Assembly: GCA_032718475.1 (NCBI GenBank)
Contig: JAUCBJ010003326.1
Coordinates: forward strand, 62,001-126,000
Reading direction: 5' to 3'
DNA: 64,000 nucleotides
Source of the DNA: Nemertoderma westbladi
Taxonomy: Eukaryota; Xenacoelomorpha; Nemertodermatida; Nemertodermatidae
This document shows positions 30,501 to 44,260 of this stretch, piece by piece. Positions within the stretch are counted from its first letter, which is position 1. Every line of letters starts with the position of its first letter. The position numbers and the translations under genes were made by a program. Below the pieces are notes generated by a model that was given only the letters and a program-made list of their open reading frames with translations, ran no database searches and was not told where the DNA came from.

Positions 30501-32411
30501 TGTAATTTCTGCCGTGAGAAAGTTAATTGTAATTTCTGCCGTAAGAAAGTTAATTGTAATTTCTGCCGTGAGAAAGTTAATTGTAATTTCTGCCGTGAGA
30601 AAGTTAATTGTAATTTCTGCAGTGAGTTAATAATAATTTCTGCGGTGAGAAAATTAATTGTAATTTCTGCCGTGAGAAAGTTAATTGTAATTTCTGCCGT
30701 GAGAAAGTTAATTGTAATTTCTGCAGTGAGTTAATAATAATTTCTGCCGTGAGAAAATTAATTGTAATTTCTGCCGTAAGAACGTTAATTGTAATTTTTG
30801 CTGTGAGAAAGTTAATTGTAATTTCTGCAGTGAGTTAATAATAATTTCTGCCGTGAGAAAGTTAATTGTAATTTCTGCCGTGAGAAAGTTAATTGTAATT
30901 TCTGCCGTGATAAAGTTAATTGTAATTTCTGCCGTAAGAAAGTTAATTGTAAATTCTACCTGTGAGTTAATAATAATTTCTGCCGTGAGAAAGTTGATTG
31001 TAATTTCTGCCGTGAGAAAGTTAATTGTAATTTCTGCCGTGAGAAAGTTAATTGTAATTTCTGCCGTGAGAAAGTTAATTGTAATTTCTGCAGTGATTTA
31101 ATAATAATTTCTGCCGTGAGAAAGTTAATTGTAATTTCTGCCGTGAGAAAGTTAATTGTCATTTCTGCCGTGAGAAAGTTAATTGTCATTTCTGCCGTGA
31201 GAAAGTTAATTGTAATTTCTGCTGAGAGAAAGTTAATTGTAATTTCTGCCGTGAGAAAGTTAATTGTAATTTCTGCCGTGAGAAAGTTAATTGTAATTTC
31301 TGCCGTGAGAAAGTTAATTGTAATTTCTGCAGTGAGTTAATAATAATTTCTGCCGTGAGAAAATTAATTGTAATTTCTGCCGTGAGAAAGTTAATTGTAA
31401 TTTCTGCTGTGAGAAAGTTAATTGTAATTTCTGCAGTGAGTTAATAATAATTTCTGCCGTGAGAAAGTTAATTGTAATTTCTGCCGTGAGAAAGTTAATT
31501 GTAATTTCTGCCGTGATAAAGTTAATTGTAATTTCTGCCGTAAGAAAGTTAATTGTAAATTCTGCAGTGAGTTAATAATAATTTCTGCAGTGAGTTAATA
31601 ATAATTTCTGCCGTGAGAAAATTAATTGTAATTTCTGCCGTTAGAAAGTTAATTGTAATTTCTGCTGTGAGAAAGTTAATTGTCATTTCTGCCGTGAGAA
31701 AGTTAATTGTCATTTCTGCCGTGAGAAAGGTAATTGTAATTTCTGCTGAGAGAAAGTTAATTGTAATTTCTGCCGTGAGAAAGTTAATTGTAATTTCTGC
31801 CGTGAGAAAGTTAATTGTAATTTCTGCCGTGAGAAAGTTAATTGTAATTTCTGCAGTGAGTTAATAATAATTTCTGCCGTGAGAAAATTAATTGTAATTT
31901 CTGCCGTGAGAAAGTTAATTGTAATTTCTGCCGTGAGAAAGTTAATTGTAATTTCTGCTGTGAGTTAATAATAATTTCTGCCGTGAGAAAATTAATTGTA
32001 ATTTCTGCCGTGAGAAAGTTAATTGTAATTTCTGCTGTGAGAAAGTTAATTGTAATTTCTGCAGTGAGTTAATAATAATTTCTGCCGTGAGAAAGTTAAT
32101 TGTAATTTCTGCCGTGAGAAAGTTAATTGTAATTTCTGCCGTGATAAAGTTAATTGTAATTTCTGCCGTAAGAAAGTTAATTGTAAATTCTGCAGTGAGT
32201 TAATAATAATTTCTGCCGTGAGAAAGTTAAATGTAATTTCTGCCGTGAGAAAGTTAATTGTAATTTCTGCCGTGAGAAAGTTAATTGTAATTTCTGCCGT
32301 GAGAAAGTTAATTGTAATTTCTGCAGTGAGTTAATAATAATTTCTGCCGTGAGAAAATTAATTGTAATTTCTGCCGTGAGAAAGTTAATTGTAATTTCTG
32401 CTGTGAGAAAG

Positions 32412-35400
32412 TTAATTGTAATTTCTGCAGTGAGTTAATAATAATTTCTGCCGTGAGAAAGTTAATTGTAATTTCTGCCATGAGAAAGTTAATTGTAATT
32501 TCTGCCGTGAGAAAGTTGATTGTAATTTCTGCCGTGAGAAAGTTAATTGTAATTTCTGCCGTGAGAAAGTTAATTGTAATTTCTGCTGTGAGAAAGTTAA
32601 TTGTAATTTCTGCAATGAGTTAATAATAATTTGTGCCGTGAGAAAGTTAATTGTAATTTCTGCCGTGAGAAAGTTAATTGTAATTTCTGCCGTGAGAAAG
32701 TTAATTGTAATTTCTGCCGTGAGAAAGTTAATTGTAATTTCTGCCGTGAGAAAGTTAATTGTAATTTCTGCCGTGAGAAAGTTAATTATAATTTCTGCCG
32801 TGAGAAAGTTAATTGTAATTTCTGCCGTGAGAAAGTTAATTGTAATTTCTGCCGTGAGAAAGTTAATTGTAATTTCTGCCGTGAGAAAGTTAATTGTAAT
32901 TTCTGCCGTAAGAAAGTTAATTGTAAATTCTGCAGTGAGTTAATAATAATTTCTGCCGTGAGAAAGTTAATTGTAATTTCTGCCGTGAGAAAGTTAATTG
33001 TAATTTCTGCCGTGAGAAAGTTAATTGTAATTTCTGCCGTGAGAAAGTTAATTGTAATTTCTGCCGTGAGAAAGTTAATTGTAATTTCTGCAGTGAGTTA
33101 ATAATAATTTCTGCAGTGAGTTAATAATAATTTCTGCCGTGAGAAAATTAATTGTAATTTCTGCCGTTAGAAAGTTAATTGTAATTTCTGCTGTGAGAAA
33201 GTTAATTGTCATTTCTGCCGTGAGAAAGTTAATTGTCATTTCTGCCGTGAGAAAGGTAATTGTAATTTCTGCTGAGAGAAAGTTAATTGTAATTTCTGCC
33301 GTGAGAAAGTTAATTGTAATTTCTGCAGTGAGTTAATAATAATTTCTGCCGTGAGAAAGTTAATTGTAATTTCTGCCGTGAGAAAGTTAATTGTAATTTC
33401 TGCCGTGATAAAGTTAATTGTAATTTCTGCCGTAAGAAAGTTAATTGTAAATTCTGCAGTGAGTTAATAATAATTTCTGCCGTGAGAAAGTTAATTGTAA
33501 TTTCTGCCGTGAGAAAGTTAATTGTAATTTCTGCCGTGAGAAAGTTAATTGTAATTTCTGCAGTGAGTTAATAATAATTTCTGCCGTGAGAAAGTTAATT
33601 GTAATTTCTGCCGTAAGAAAGTTAATTGTAATTGCTGCCGTGAGAAAGTTAATTGTAATTTCTGCCGTGAGAAAGTTAATTGTAATTTCTGCCGTAAGAA
33701 AGTTAATTGTAATTTCTGCCGTGAGAAAGTTAATTGTAATTTCTGCCGTGAGAAAGTTAATTGTAATTTCTGCAGTGAGTTAATAATAATTTCTGCGGTG
33801 AGAAAATTAATTGTAATTTCTGCCGTGAGAAAGTTAATTGTAATTTCTGCCGTGAGAAAGTTAATTGTAATTTCTGCAGTGAGTTAATAATAATTTCTGC
33901 CGTGAGAAAATTAATTGTAATTTCTGCCGTAAGAACGTTAATTGTAATTTCTGCTGTGAGAAAGTTAATTGTAATTTCTGCAGTGAGTTAATAATAATTT
34001 CTGCCGTGAGAAAATTAATTGTAATTTCTGCCGTGAGAAAGTTAATTGTAATTTCTGCCGTGATAAAGTTAATTGTAATTTCTGCCGTAAGAAAGTTAAT
34101 TGTAAATTCTACCTGTGAGTTAATAATAATTTCTGCCGTGAGAAAGTTAATAATAATTTCTGCCGTGAGAAAGTTAATTGTAATTTCTGCCATGAGAAAG
34201 TTAATTGTAATTTCTGCCGTGAGAAAGTTGATTGTAATTTCTGCCGTGAGAAAGTTAATTGTAATTTCTGCCGTGAGAAAGTTAATTGTAATTTCTGCTG
34301 TGAGAAAGTTAATTGTAATTTCTGCAATGAGTTAATAATAATTTGTGCCGTGAGAAAGTTAATTGTAATTTCTGCCGTGAGAAAGTTAATTGTAATTTCT
34401 GCCGTGAGAAAGTTAATTGTAATTTCTGCCGTGAGAAAGTTAATTGTAATTTCTGCCGTGAGAAAGTTAATTGTAATTTCTGCCGTGAGAAAGTTAATTA
34501 TAATTTCTGCCGTGAGAAAGTTAATTGTAATTTCTGCCGTGAGAAAGTTAATTGTAATTTCTGCCGTGAGAAAGTTAATTGTAATTTCTGCCGTGAGAAA
34601 GTTAATTGTAATTTCTGCCGTAAGAAAGTTAATTGTAAATTCTGCAGTGAGTTAATAATAATTTCTGCCGTGAGAAAGTTAATTGTAATTTCTGCCGTGA
34701 GAAAGTTAATTGTAATTTCTGCCGTGAGAAAGTTAATTGTAATTTCTGCCGTGAGAAAGTTAATTGTAATTTCTGCAGTGAGTTAATAATAATTTCTGCA
34801 GTGAGTTAATAATAATTTCTGCCGTGAGAAAATTAATTGTAATTTCTGCCGTTAGAAAGTTAATTGTAATTTCTGCTGTGAGAAAGTTAATTGTCATTTC
34901 TGCCGTGAGAAAGTTAATTGTCATTTCTGCCGTGAGAAAGGTAATTGTAATTTCTGCTGAGAGAAAGTTAATTGTAATTTCTGCCGTGAGAAAGTTAATT
35001 GTAATTTCTGCAGTGAGTTAATAATAATTTCTGCCGTGAGAAAGTTAATTGTAATTTCTGCCGTGAGAAAGTTAATTGTAATTTCTGCCGTGATAAAGTT
35101 AATTGTAATTTCTGCCGTAAGAAAGTTAATTGTAAATTCTGCAGTGAGTTAATAATAATTTCTGCCGTGAGAAAGTTAATTGTAATTTCTGCCGTGAGAA
35201 AGTTAATTGTAATTTCTGCCGTGAGAAAGTTAATTGTAATTTCTGCAGTGAGTTAATAATAATTTCTGCCGTGAGAAAGTTAATTGTAATTTCTGCCGTA
35301 AGAAAGTTAATTGTAATTGCTGCCGTGAGAAAGTTAATTGTAATTTCTGCCGTGAGAAAGTTAATTGTAATTTCTGCCGTAAGAAAGTTAATTGTAATTT

Positions 35401-35815
35401 CTGCCGTGAGAAAGTTAATTGTAATTTCTGCCGTGAGAAAGTTAATTGTAATTTCTGCAGTGAGTTAATAATAATTTCTGCGGTGAGAAAATTAATTGTA
35501 ATTTCTGCCGTGAGAAAGTTAATTGTAATTTCTGCCGTGAGAAAGTTAATTGTAATTTCTGCAGTGAGTTAATAATAATTTCTGCCGTGAGAAAATTAAT
35601 TGTAATTTCTGCCGTAAGAACGTTAATTGTAATTTCTGCTGTGAGAAAGTTAATTGTAATTTCTGCAGTGAGTTAATAATAATTTCTGCCGTGAGAAAAT
35701 TAATTGTAATTTCTGCCGTGAGAAAGTTAATTGTAATTTCTGCCGTGATAAAGTTAATTGTAATTTCTGCCGTAAGAAAGTTAATTGTAAATTCTACCTG
35801 TGAGTTAATAATAAT
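32412..35815. repeat. Tandem block duplication of about 1.7 kb inside the satellite
   Basis: Variant strings starting at 33139, 33586 and 34006 recur at 34824, 35271 and 35691, a constant offset of 1685 bp. Upstream the offset is 1712 bp (32631 versus 34343), one 27-bp monomer more. Counting by eye, 1685 bp equals 53 units of 27, ten of 23 and one of 24. The AATTTGTGCCG variant marks both copies (near 32630 and 34340). Confidence 0.8.
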
Positions 35816-36859
35816 TTCTGCCGTGAGAAAGTTGATTGTAATTTCTGCCGTGAGAAAGTTAATTGTAATTTCTGCCGTGAGAAAGTTAATTGTAATTTCT
35901 GCCGTGAGAAAGTTAATTGTAATTTCTGCAGTGAGTTAATAATAATTTCTGCCGTGAGAAAGTTAATTGTAATTTCTGCCGTGAGAAAGTTAATTGTCAT
36001 TTCTGCCGTGAGAAAGTTAATTGTCATTTCTGCCGTGAGAAAGTTAATTGTAATTTCTGCTGAGAGAAAGTTAATTGTAATTTCTGCCGTGAGAAAGTTA
36101 ATTGTAATTTCTGCCGTGAGAAAGTTAATTGTAATTTCTGCCGTGAGAAAGTTAATTGTAATTTCTGCAGTGAGTTAATAATAATTTCTGCCGTGAGAAA
36201 ATTAATTGTAATTTCTGCCGTGAGAAAGTTAATTGTAATTTCTGCTGTGAGAAAGTTAATTGTAATTTCTGCAGTGAGTTAATAATAATTTCTGCCGTGA
36301 GAAAGTTAATTGTAATTTCTGCCGTGAGAAAGTTAATTGTAATTTCTGCCGTGAGAAAGTTAATTGTAATTTCTGCCGTGATAAAGTTAATTGTAATTTC
36401 TGCCGTAAGAAAGTTAATTGTAAATTCTGCAGTGAGTTAATAATAATTTCTGCCGTGAGAAAGTTAATTGTAATTTCTGCCGTGAGAAAGTTAATTGTAA
36501 TTTCTGCCGTGAGAAAGTTAATTGTAATTTCTGCCGTGAGAAAGTTAATTGTAATTTCTGCAGTGAGTTAATAATAATTTCTGCAGTGAGTTAATAATAA
36601 TTTCTGCCGTGAGAAAATTAATTGTAATTTCTGCCGTTAGAAAGTTAATTGTAATTTCTGCTGTGAGAAAGTTAATTGTCATTTCTGCCGTGAGAAAGTT
36701 AATTGTCATTTCTGCCGTGAGAAAGGTAATTGTAATTTCTGCTGAGAGAAAGTTAATTGTAATTTCTGCCGTGAGAAAGTTAATTGTAATTTCTGCCGTG
36801 AGAAAGTTAATTGTAATTTCTGCCGTGAGAAAGTTAATTGTAATTTCTGCAGTGAGTTA

Positions 36860-39800
36860 ATAATAATTTCTGCCGTGAGAAAATTAATTGTAATTTCTGC
36901 CGTGAGAAAGTTAATTGTAATTTCTGCCGTGAGAAAGTTAATTGTAATTTCTGCTGTGAGTTAATAATAATTTCTGCCGTGAGAAAATTAATTGTAATTT
37001 CTGCCGTGAGAAAGTTAATTGTAATTTCTGCTGTGAGAAAGTTAATTGTAATTTCTGCAGTGAGTTAATAATAATTTCTGCCGTGAGAAAGTTAATTGTA
37101 ATTTCTGCCGTGAGAAAGTTAATTGTAATTTCTGCCGTGATAAAGTTAATTGTAATTTCTGCCGTAAGAAAGTTAATTGTAAATTCTGCAGTGAGTTAAT
37201 AATAATTTCTGCCGTGAGAAAGTTAATTGTAATTTCTGCCGTGAGAAAGTTAATTGTAATTTCTGCCGTGAGAAAGTTAATTGTAATTTCTGCCGTGAGA
37301 AAGTTAATTGTAATTTCTGCAGTGAGTTAATAATAATTTCTGCCGTGAGAAAGTTAATTGTAATTTCTGCCGTGAGAAAGTTAATTGTAATTTCTGCCGT
37401 GATAAAGTTAATTGTAATTTCTGCCGTAAGAAAGTTAATTGTAAATTCTGCAGCGAGTTAATAATAATTTCTGCCGTGAGAAAGTTAATTGTAATTTCTG
37501 CCGTGAGAAAGTTAATTGTAATTTCTGCCGTGAGAAAGTTAATTGTAATTTCTGCAGTGAGTTAATAATAATTTCTGCCGTGAGAAAGTTAATTGTAATT
37601 TCTGCCGTGAGAAAGTTAATTGTAATTTCTGCCGTAAGAAAGTTAATTGTAAATTCTGCAGTGAGTTAATAATAATTTCTGCCGTGAGAAAGTTAATTGT
37701 AATTTCTGCCGTGAGAAAGTTAATTGTAATTTCTGCCGTGAGAAAGTTAATTGTAATTTCTGCCGTGAGAAAGTTAATTGTAATTTCTGCCGTGAGAAAG
37801 TTAATTGTAATTTCTGCAGTGAGTTAATAATAATTTCTGCAGTGAGTTAATAATAATTTCTGCCGTGAGAAAATTAATTGTAATTTCTGCCGTTAGAAAG
37901 TTAATTGTAATTTCTGCTGTGAGAAAGTTAATTGTCATTTCTGCCGTGAGAAAGTTAATTGTCATTTCTGCCGTGAGAAAGGTAATTGTAATTTCTGCTG
38001 AGAGAAAGTTAATTGTAATTTCTGCCGTGAGAAAGTTAATTGTAATTTCTGCAGTGAGTTAATAATAATTTCTGCCGTGAGAAAGTTAATTGTAATTTCT
38101 GCCGTGAGAAAGTTAATTGTAATTTCTGCCGTGATAAAGTTAATTGTAATTTCTGCCGTAAGAAAGTTAATTGTAAATTCTGCAGTGAGTTAATAATAAT
38201 TTCTGCCGTGAGAAAGTTAATTGTAATTTCTGCCGTGAGAAAGTTAATTGTAATTTCTGCCGTGAGAAAGTTAATTGTAATTTCTGCAGTGAGTTAATAA
38301 TAATTTCTGCCGAGAGAAAGTTAATTGTAATTTCTGCCGTAAGAAAGTTAATTGTAATTGCTGCCGTGAGAAAGTTAATTGTAATTTCTGCCGTGAGAAA
38401 GTTAATTGTAATTTCTGCCGTAAGAAAGTTAATTGTAATTTCTGCCGTGAGAAAGTTAATTGTAATTTCTGCAGTGAGTTAATAATAATTTCTGCCGTGA
38501 GAAAGTTAATTGTAATTTCTGCCGTGAGAAAGTTAATTGTAATTTCTGCCGTGATAAAGTTAATTGTAATTTCTGCCGTAAGAAAGTTAATTGTAAATTC
38601 TGCAGTGAGTTAATAATAATTTCTGCCGTGAGAAAGTTAATTGTAATTTCTGCCGTGAGAAAGTTAATTGTAATTTCTGCCGTGAGAAAGTTAATTGTAA
38701 TTTCTGCCGTGAGAAAGTTAATTGTAATTTCTGCCGTGATAAAGTTAATTGTAATTTCTGCAGTGAGTTAATAATAATTTCTGCAGTGAGTTAATAATAA
38801 TTTCTGCCGTGAGAAAGTTAATTGTAATTTCTGCCGTGAGAAAGTTAATTGTAATTTCTGCCGTGATAAAGTTAATTGTAATTTCTGCCGTAAGAAAGTT
38901 AATTGTAAATTCTACCTGTGAGTTAATAATAATTTCTGCCGTGAGAAAGTTGATTGTAATTTCTGCCGTGAGAAAGTTAATTGTAATTTCTGCCGTGAGA
39001 AAGTTAATTGTAATTTTTGCCGTGAGAAAGTTAATTGTAATTTCTGCAGTGAGTTAATAATAATTTCTGCCGTGAGAAAGTTAATTGTAATTTCTGCCGT
39101 GAGAAAGTTAATTGTCATTTCTGCCGTGAGAAAGTTAATTGTCATTTCTGCCGTGAGAAAGTTAATTGTAATTTCTGCTGAGAGAAAGTTAATTGTAATT
39201 TCTGCCGTGAGAAAGTTAATTGTAATTTCTGCCGTGAGAAAGTTAATTGTAATTTCTGCCGTGAGAAAGTTAATTGTAATTTCTGCAGTGAGTTAATAAT
39301 AATTTTTGCCGTGAGAAAATTAATTGTAATTTATGCCGTGAGAAAGTTAATTGTAATTTCTGCTGTGAGAAAGTTAATTGTAATTTCTGCAGTGAGTTAA
39401 TAATAATTTCTGCCGTGAGAAAGTTAATTGTAATTTCTGCCGTGAGAAAGTTAATTGTAATTTCTGCCGTGATAAAGTTAATTGTAATTTCTGCCGTAAG
39501 AAAGTTAATTGTAAATTCTGCAGTGAGTTAATAATAATTTCTGCCGTGAGAAAGTTAATTGTAATTTCTGCCGTGAGAAAGTTAATTGTAATTTCTGCCG
39601 TGAGAAAGTTAATTGTAATTTCTGCCGTGAGAAAGTTAATTGTAATTTCTGCCGTGAGAAAGTTAATTGTAATTTCTGCAGTGAGTTAATAATAATTTCT
39701 GCAGTGAGTTAATAATAATTTCTGCCGTGAGAAAATTAATTGTAATTTCTGCCGTTAGAAAGTTAATTGTAATTTCTGCTGTGAGAAAGTTAATTGTCAT

Positions 39801-42800
39801 TTCTGCCGTGAGAAAGTTAATTGTCATTTCTGCCGTGAGAAAGGTAATTGTAATTTCTGCTGAGAGAAAGTTAATTGTAATTTCTGCCGTGAGAAAGTTA
39901 ATTGTAATTTATTTCTGCCGTGAGAAAGTTAATTGTAATTTCTGCCGTGAGAAAGTTAATTGTAATTTCTGCAGTGAGTTAATAATAATTTCTGCCGTGA
40001 GAAAATTAATTGTAATTTCTGCCGTGAGAAAGTTAATTGTAATTTCTGCCGTGAGAAAGTTAATTGTAATTTCTGCTGTGAGTTAATAATAATTTCTGCC
40101 GTGAGAAAATTAATTGTAATTTCTGCCGTGAGAAAGTTAATTGTCATTTCTGCCGTGAGAAAGTTAATTGTCATTTCTGCCGTGAGAAAGTTAATTGTAA
40201 TTTCTGCTGAGAGAAAGTTAATTGTAATTTCTGCCGTGAGAAAGTTAATTGTAATTTCTGCCGTGAGAAAGTTAATTGTAATTTCTGCCGTGAGAAAGTT
40301 AATTGTAATTTCTGCAGTGAGTTAATAATAATTTCTGCCGTGAGAAAATTAATTGTAATTTCTGCCGTGAGAAAGTTAATTGTAATTTCTGCTGTGAGAA
40401 AGTTAATTGTAATTTCTGCAGTGAGTTAATAATAATTTCTGCCGTGAGAAAGTTAATTGTAATTTCTGCCGTGAGAAAGTTAATTGTAATTTCTGCCGTG
40501 ATAAAGTTAATTGTAATTTCTGCCGTAAGAAAGTTAATTGTAAATTCTGCAGTGAGTTAATAATAATTTCTGCCGTGAGAAAGTTAATTGTAATTTCTGC
40601 CGTGAGAAAGTTAATTGTAATTTCTGCCGTGAGAAAGTTAATTGTAATTTCTGCTGTGAGTTAATAATAATTTCTGCCGTGAGAAAATTAATTGTAATTT
40701 CTGCCGTGAGAAAGTTAATTGTAATTTCTGCTGTGAGAAAGTTAATTGTAATTTCTGCAGTGAGTTAATAATAATTTCTGCCGTGAGAAAGTTAATTGTA
40801 ATTTCTGCCGTGAGAAAGTTAATTGTAATTTCTGCCGTGATAAAGTTAATTGTAATTTCTGCCGTAAGAAAGTTAATTGTAAATTCTGCAGTGAGTTAAT
40901 AATAATTTCTGCCGTGAGAAAGTTAATTGTAATTTCTGCCGTGAGAAAGTTAATTGTAATTTCTGCCGTGAGAAAGTTAATTGTAATTTCTGCCGTGAGA
41001 AAGTTAATTGTAATTTCTGCAGTGAGTTAATAATAATTTCTGCCGTGAGAAAGTTAATTGTAATTTCTGCCGTGAGAAAGTTAATTGTAATTTCTGCCGT
41101 GATAAAGTTAATTGTAATTTCTGCCGTAAGAAAGTTAATTGTAAATTCTGCAGCGAGTTAATAATAATTTCTGCCGTGAGAAAGTTAATTGTAATTTCTG
41201 CCGTGAGAAAGTTAATTGTAATTTCTGCCGTGAGAAAGTTAATTGTAATTTCTGCAGTGAGTTAATAATAATTTCTGCCGTGAGAAAGTTAATTGTAATT
41301 TCTGCCGTGAGAAAGTTAATTGTAATTTCTGCCGTAAGAAAGTTAATTGTAAATTCTGCAGTGAGTTAATAATAATTTCTGCCGTGAGAAAGTTAATTGT
41401 AATTTCTGCCGTGAGAAAGTTAATTGTAATTTCTGCCGTGAGAAAGTTAATTGTAATTTCTGCCGTGAGAAAGTTAATTGTAATTTCTGCCGTGAGAAAG
41501 TTAATTGTAATTTCTGCAGTGAGTTAATAATAATTTCTGCAGTGAGTTAATAATAATTTCTGCCGTGAGAAAATTAATTGTAATTTCTGCCGTTAGAAAG
41601 TTAATTGTAATTTCTGCTGTGAGAAAGTTAATTGTCATTTCTGCCGTGAGAAAGTTAATTGTCATTTCTGCCGTGAGAAAGGTAATTGTAATTTCTGCTG
41701 AGAGAAAGTTAATTGTAATTTCTGCCGTGAGAAAGTTAATTGTAATTTCTGCAGTGAGTTAATAATAATTTCTGCCGTGAGAAAGTTAATTGTAATTTCT
41801 GCCGTGAGAAAGTTAATTGTAATTTCTGCCGTGATAAAGTTAATTGTAATTTCTGCCGTAAGAAAGTTAATTGTAAATTCTGCAGTGAGTTAATAATAAT
41901 TTCTGCCGTGAGAAAGTTAATTGTAATTTCTGCCGTGAGAAAGTTAATTGTAATTTCTGCCGTGAGAAAGTTAATTGTAATTTCTGCAGTGAGTTAATAA
42001 TAATTTCTGCCGAGAGAAAGTTAATTGTAATTTCTGCCGTAAGAAAGTTAATTGTAATTGCTGCCGTGAGAAAGTTAATTGTAATTTCTGCCGTGAGAAA
42101 GTTAATTGTAATTTCTGCCGTAAGAAAGTTAATTGTAATTTCTGCCGTGAGAAAGTTAATTGTAATTTCTGCAGTGAGTTAATAATAATTTCTGCCGTGA
42201 GAAAGTTAATTGTAATTTCTGCCGTGAGAAAGTTAATTGTAATTTCTGCCGTGATAAAGTTAATTGTAATTTCTGCCGTAAGAAAGTTAATTGTAAATTC
42301 TGCAGTGAGTTAATAATAATTTCTGCCGTGAGAAAGTTAATTGTAATTTCTGCCGTGAGAAAGTTAATTGTAATTTCTGCCGTGAGAAAGTTAATTGTAA
42401 TTTCTGCCGTGAGAAAGTTAATTGTAATTTCTGCCGTGATAAAGTTAATTGTAATTTCTGCAGTGAGTTAATAATAATTTCTGCAGTGAGTTAATAATAA
42501 TTTCTGCCGTGAGAAAGTTAATTGTAATTTCTGCCGTGAGAAAGTTAATTGTAATTTCTGCCGTGATAAAGTTAATTGTAATTTCTGCCGTAAGAAAGTT
42601 AATTGTAAATTCTACCTGTGAGTTAATAATAATTTCTGCCGTGAGAAAGTTGATTGTAATTTCTGCCGTGAGAAAGTTAATTGTAATTTCTGCCGTGAGA
42701 AAGTTAATTGTAATTTTTGCCGTGAGAAAGTTAATTGTAATTTCTGCAGTGAGTTAATAATAATTTCTGCCGTGAGAAAGTTAATTGTAATTTCTGCCGT

Positions 42801-44260
42801 GAGAAAGTTAATTGTCATTTCTGCCGTGAGAAAGTTAATTGTCATTTCTGCCGTGAGAAAGTTAATTGTAATTTCTGCTGAGAGAAAGTTAATTGTAATT
42901 TCTGCCGTGAGAAAGTTAATTGTAATTTCTGCCGTGAGAAAGTTAATTGTAATTTCTGCCGTGAGAAAGTTAATTGTAATTTCTGCAGTGAGTTAATAAT
43001 AATTTTTGCCGTGAGAAAATTAATTGTAATTTATGCCGTGAGAAAGTTAATTGTAATTTCTGCTGTGAGAAAGTTAATTGTAATTTCTGCAGTGAGTTAA
43101 TAATAATTTCTGCCGTGAGAAAGTTAATTGTAATTTCTGCCGTGAGAAAGTTAATTGTAATTTCTGCCGTGATAAAGTTAATTGTAATTTCTGCCGTAAG
43201 AAAGTTAATTGTAAATTCTGCAGTGAGTTAATAATAATTTCTGCCGTGAGAAAGTTAATTGTAATTTCTGCCGTGAGAAAGTTAATTGTAATTTCTGCCG
43301 TGAGAAAGTTAATTGTAATTTCTGCCGTGAGAAAGTTAATTGTAATTTCTGCCGTGAGAAAGTTAATTGTAATTTCTGCAGTGAGTTAATAATAATTTCT
43401 GCAGTGAGTTAATAATAATTTCTGCCGTGAGAAAATTAATTGTAATTTCTGCCGTTAGAAAGTTAATTGTAATTTCTGCTGTGAGAAAGTTAATTGTCAT
43501 TTCTGCCGTGAGAAAGTTAATTGTCATTTCTGCCGTGAGAAAGGTAATTGTAATTTCTGCTGAGAGAAAGTTAATTGTAATTTCTGCCGTGAGAAAGTTA
43601 ATTGTAATTTATTTCTGCCGTGAGAAAGTTAATTGTAATTTCTGCCGTGAGAAAGTTAATTGTAATTTCTGCAGTGAGTTAATAATAATTTCTGCCGTGA
43701 GAAAATTAATTGTAATTTCTGCCGTGAGAAAGTTAATTGTAATTTCTGCCGTGAGAAAGTTAATTGTAATTTCTGCTGTGAGTTAATAATAATTTCTGCC
43801 GTGAGAAAATTAATTGTAATTTCTGCCGTGAGAAAGTTAATTGTCATTTCTGCCGTGAGAAAGTTAATTGTCATTTCTGCCGTGAGAAAGTTAATTGTAA
43901 TTTCTGCTGAGAGAAAGTTAATTGTAATTTCTGCCGTGAGAAAGTTAATTGTAATTTCTGCCGTGAGAAAGTTAATTGTAATTTCTGCCGTGAGAAAGTT
44001 AATTGTAATTTCTGCAGTGAGTTAATAATAATTTCTGCCGTGAGAAAATTAATTGTAATTTCTGCCGTGAGAAAGTTAATTGTAATTTCTGCTGTGAGAA
44101 AGTTAATTGTAATTTCTGCAGTGAGTTAATAATAATTTCTGCCGTGAGAAAGTTAATTGTAATTTCTGCCGTGAGAAAGTTAATTGTAATTTCTGCCGTG
44201 ATAAAGTTAATTGTAATTTCTGCCGTAAGAAAGTTAATTGTAAATTCTGCAGTGAGTTAA
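36860..44260. repeat. Tandem duplication of a 3700-bp satellite block
   Basis: Variant strings at 37865, 38809, 39727 and 40101 recur at 41565, 42509, 43427 and 43801, each 3700 bp later. The rare variants GCAGCGAGTTAA (near 37450 and 41150) and GTAATTTATTTCTG, a 4-bp insertion (near 39907 and 43607), mark both copies. Borders are approximate. Confidence 0.85.
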
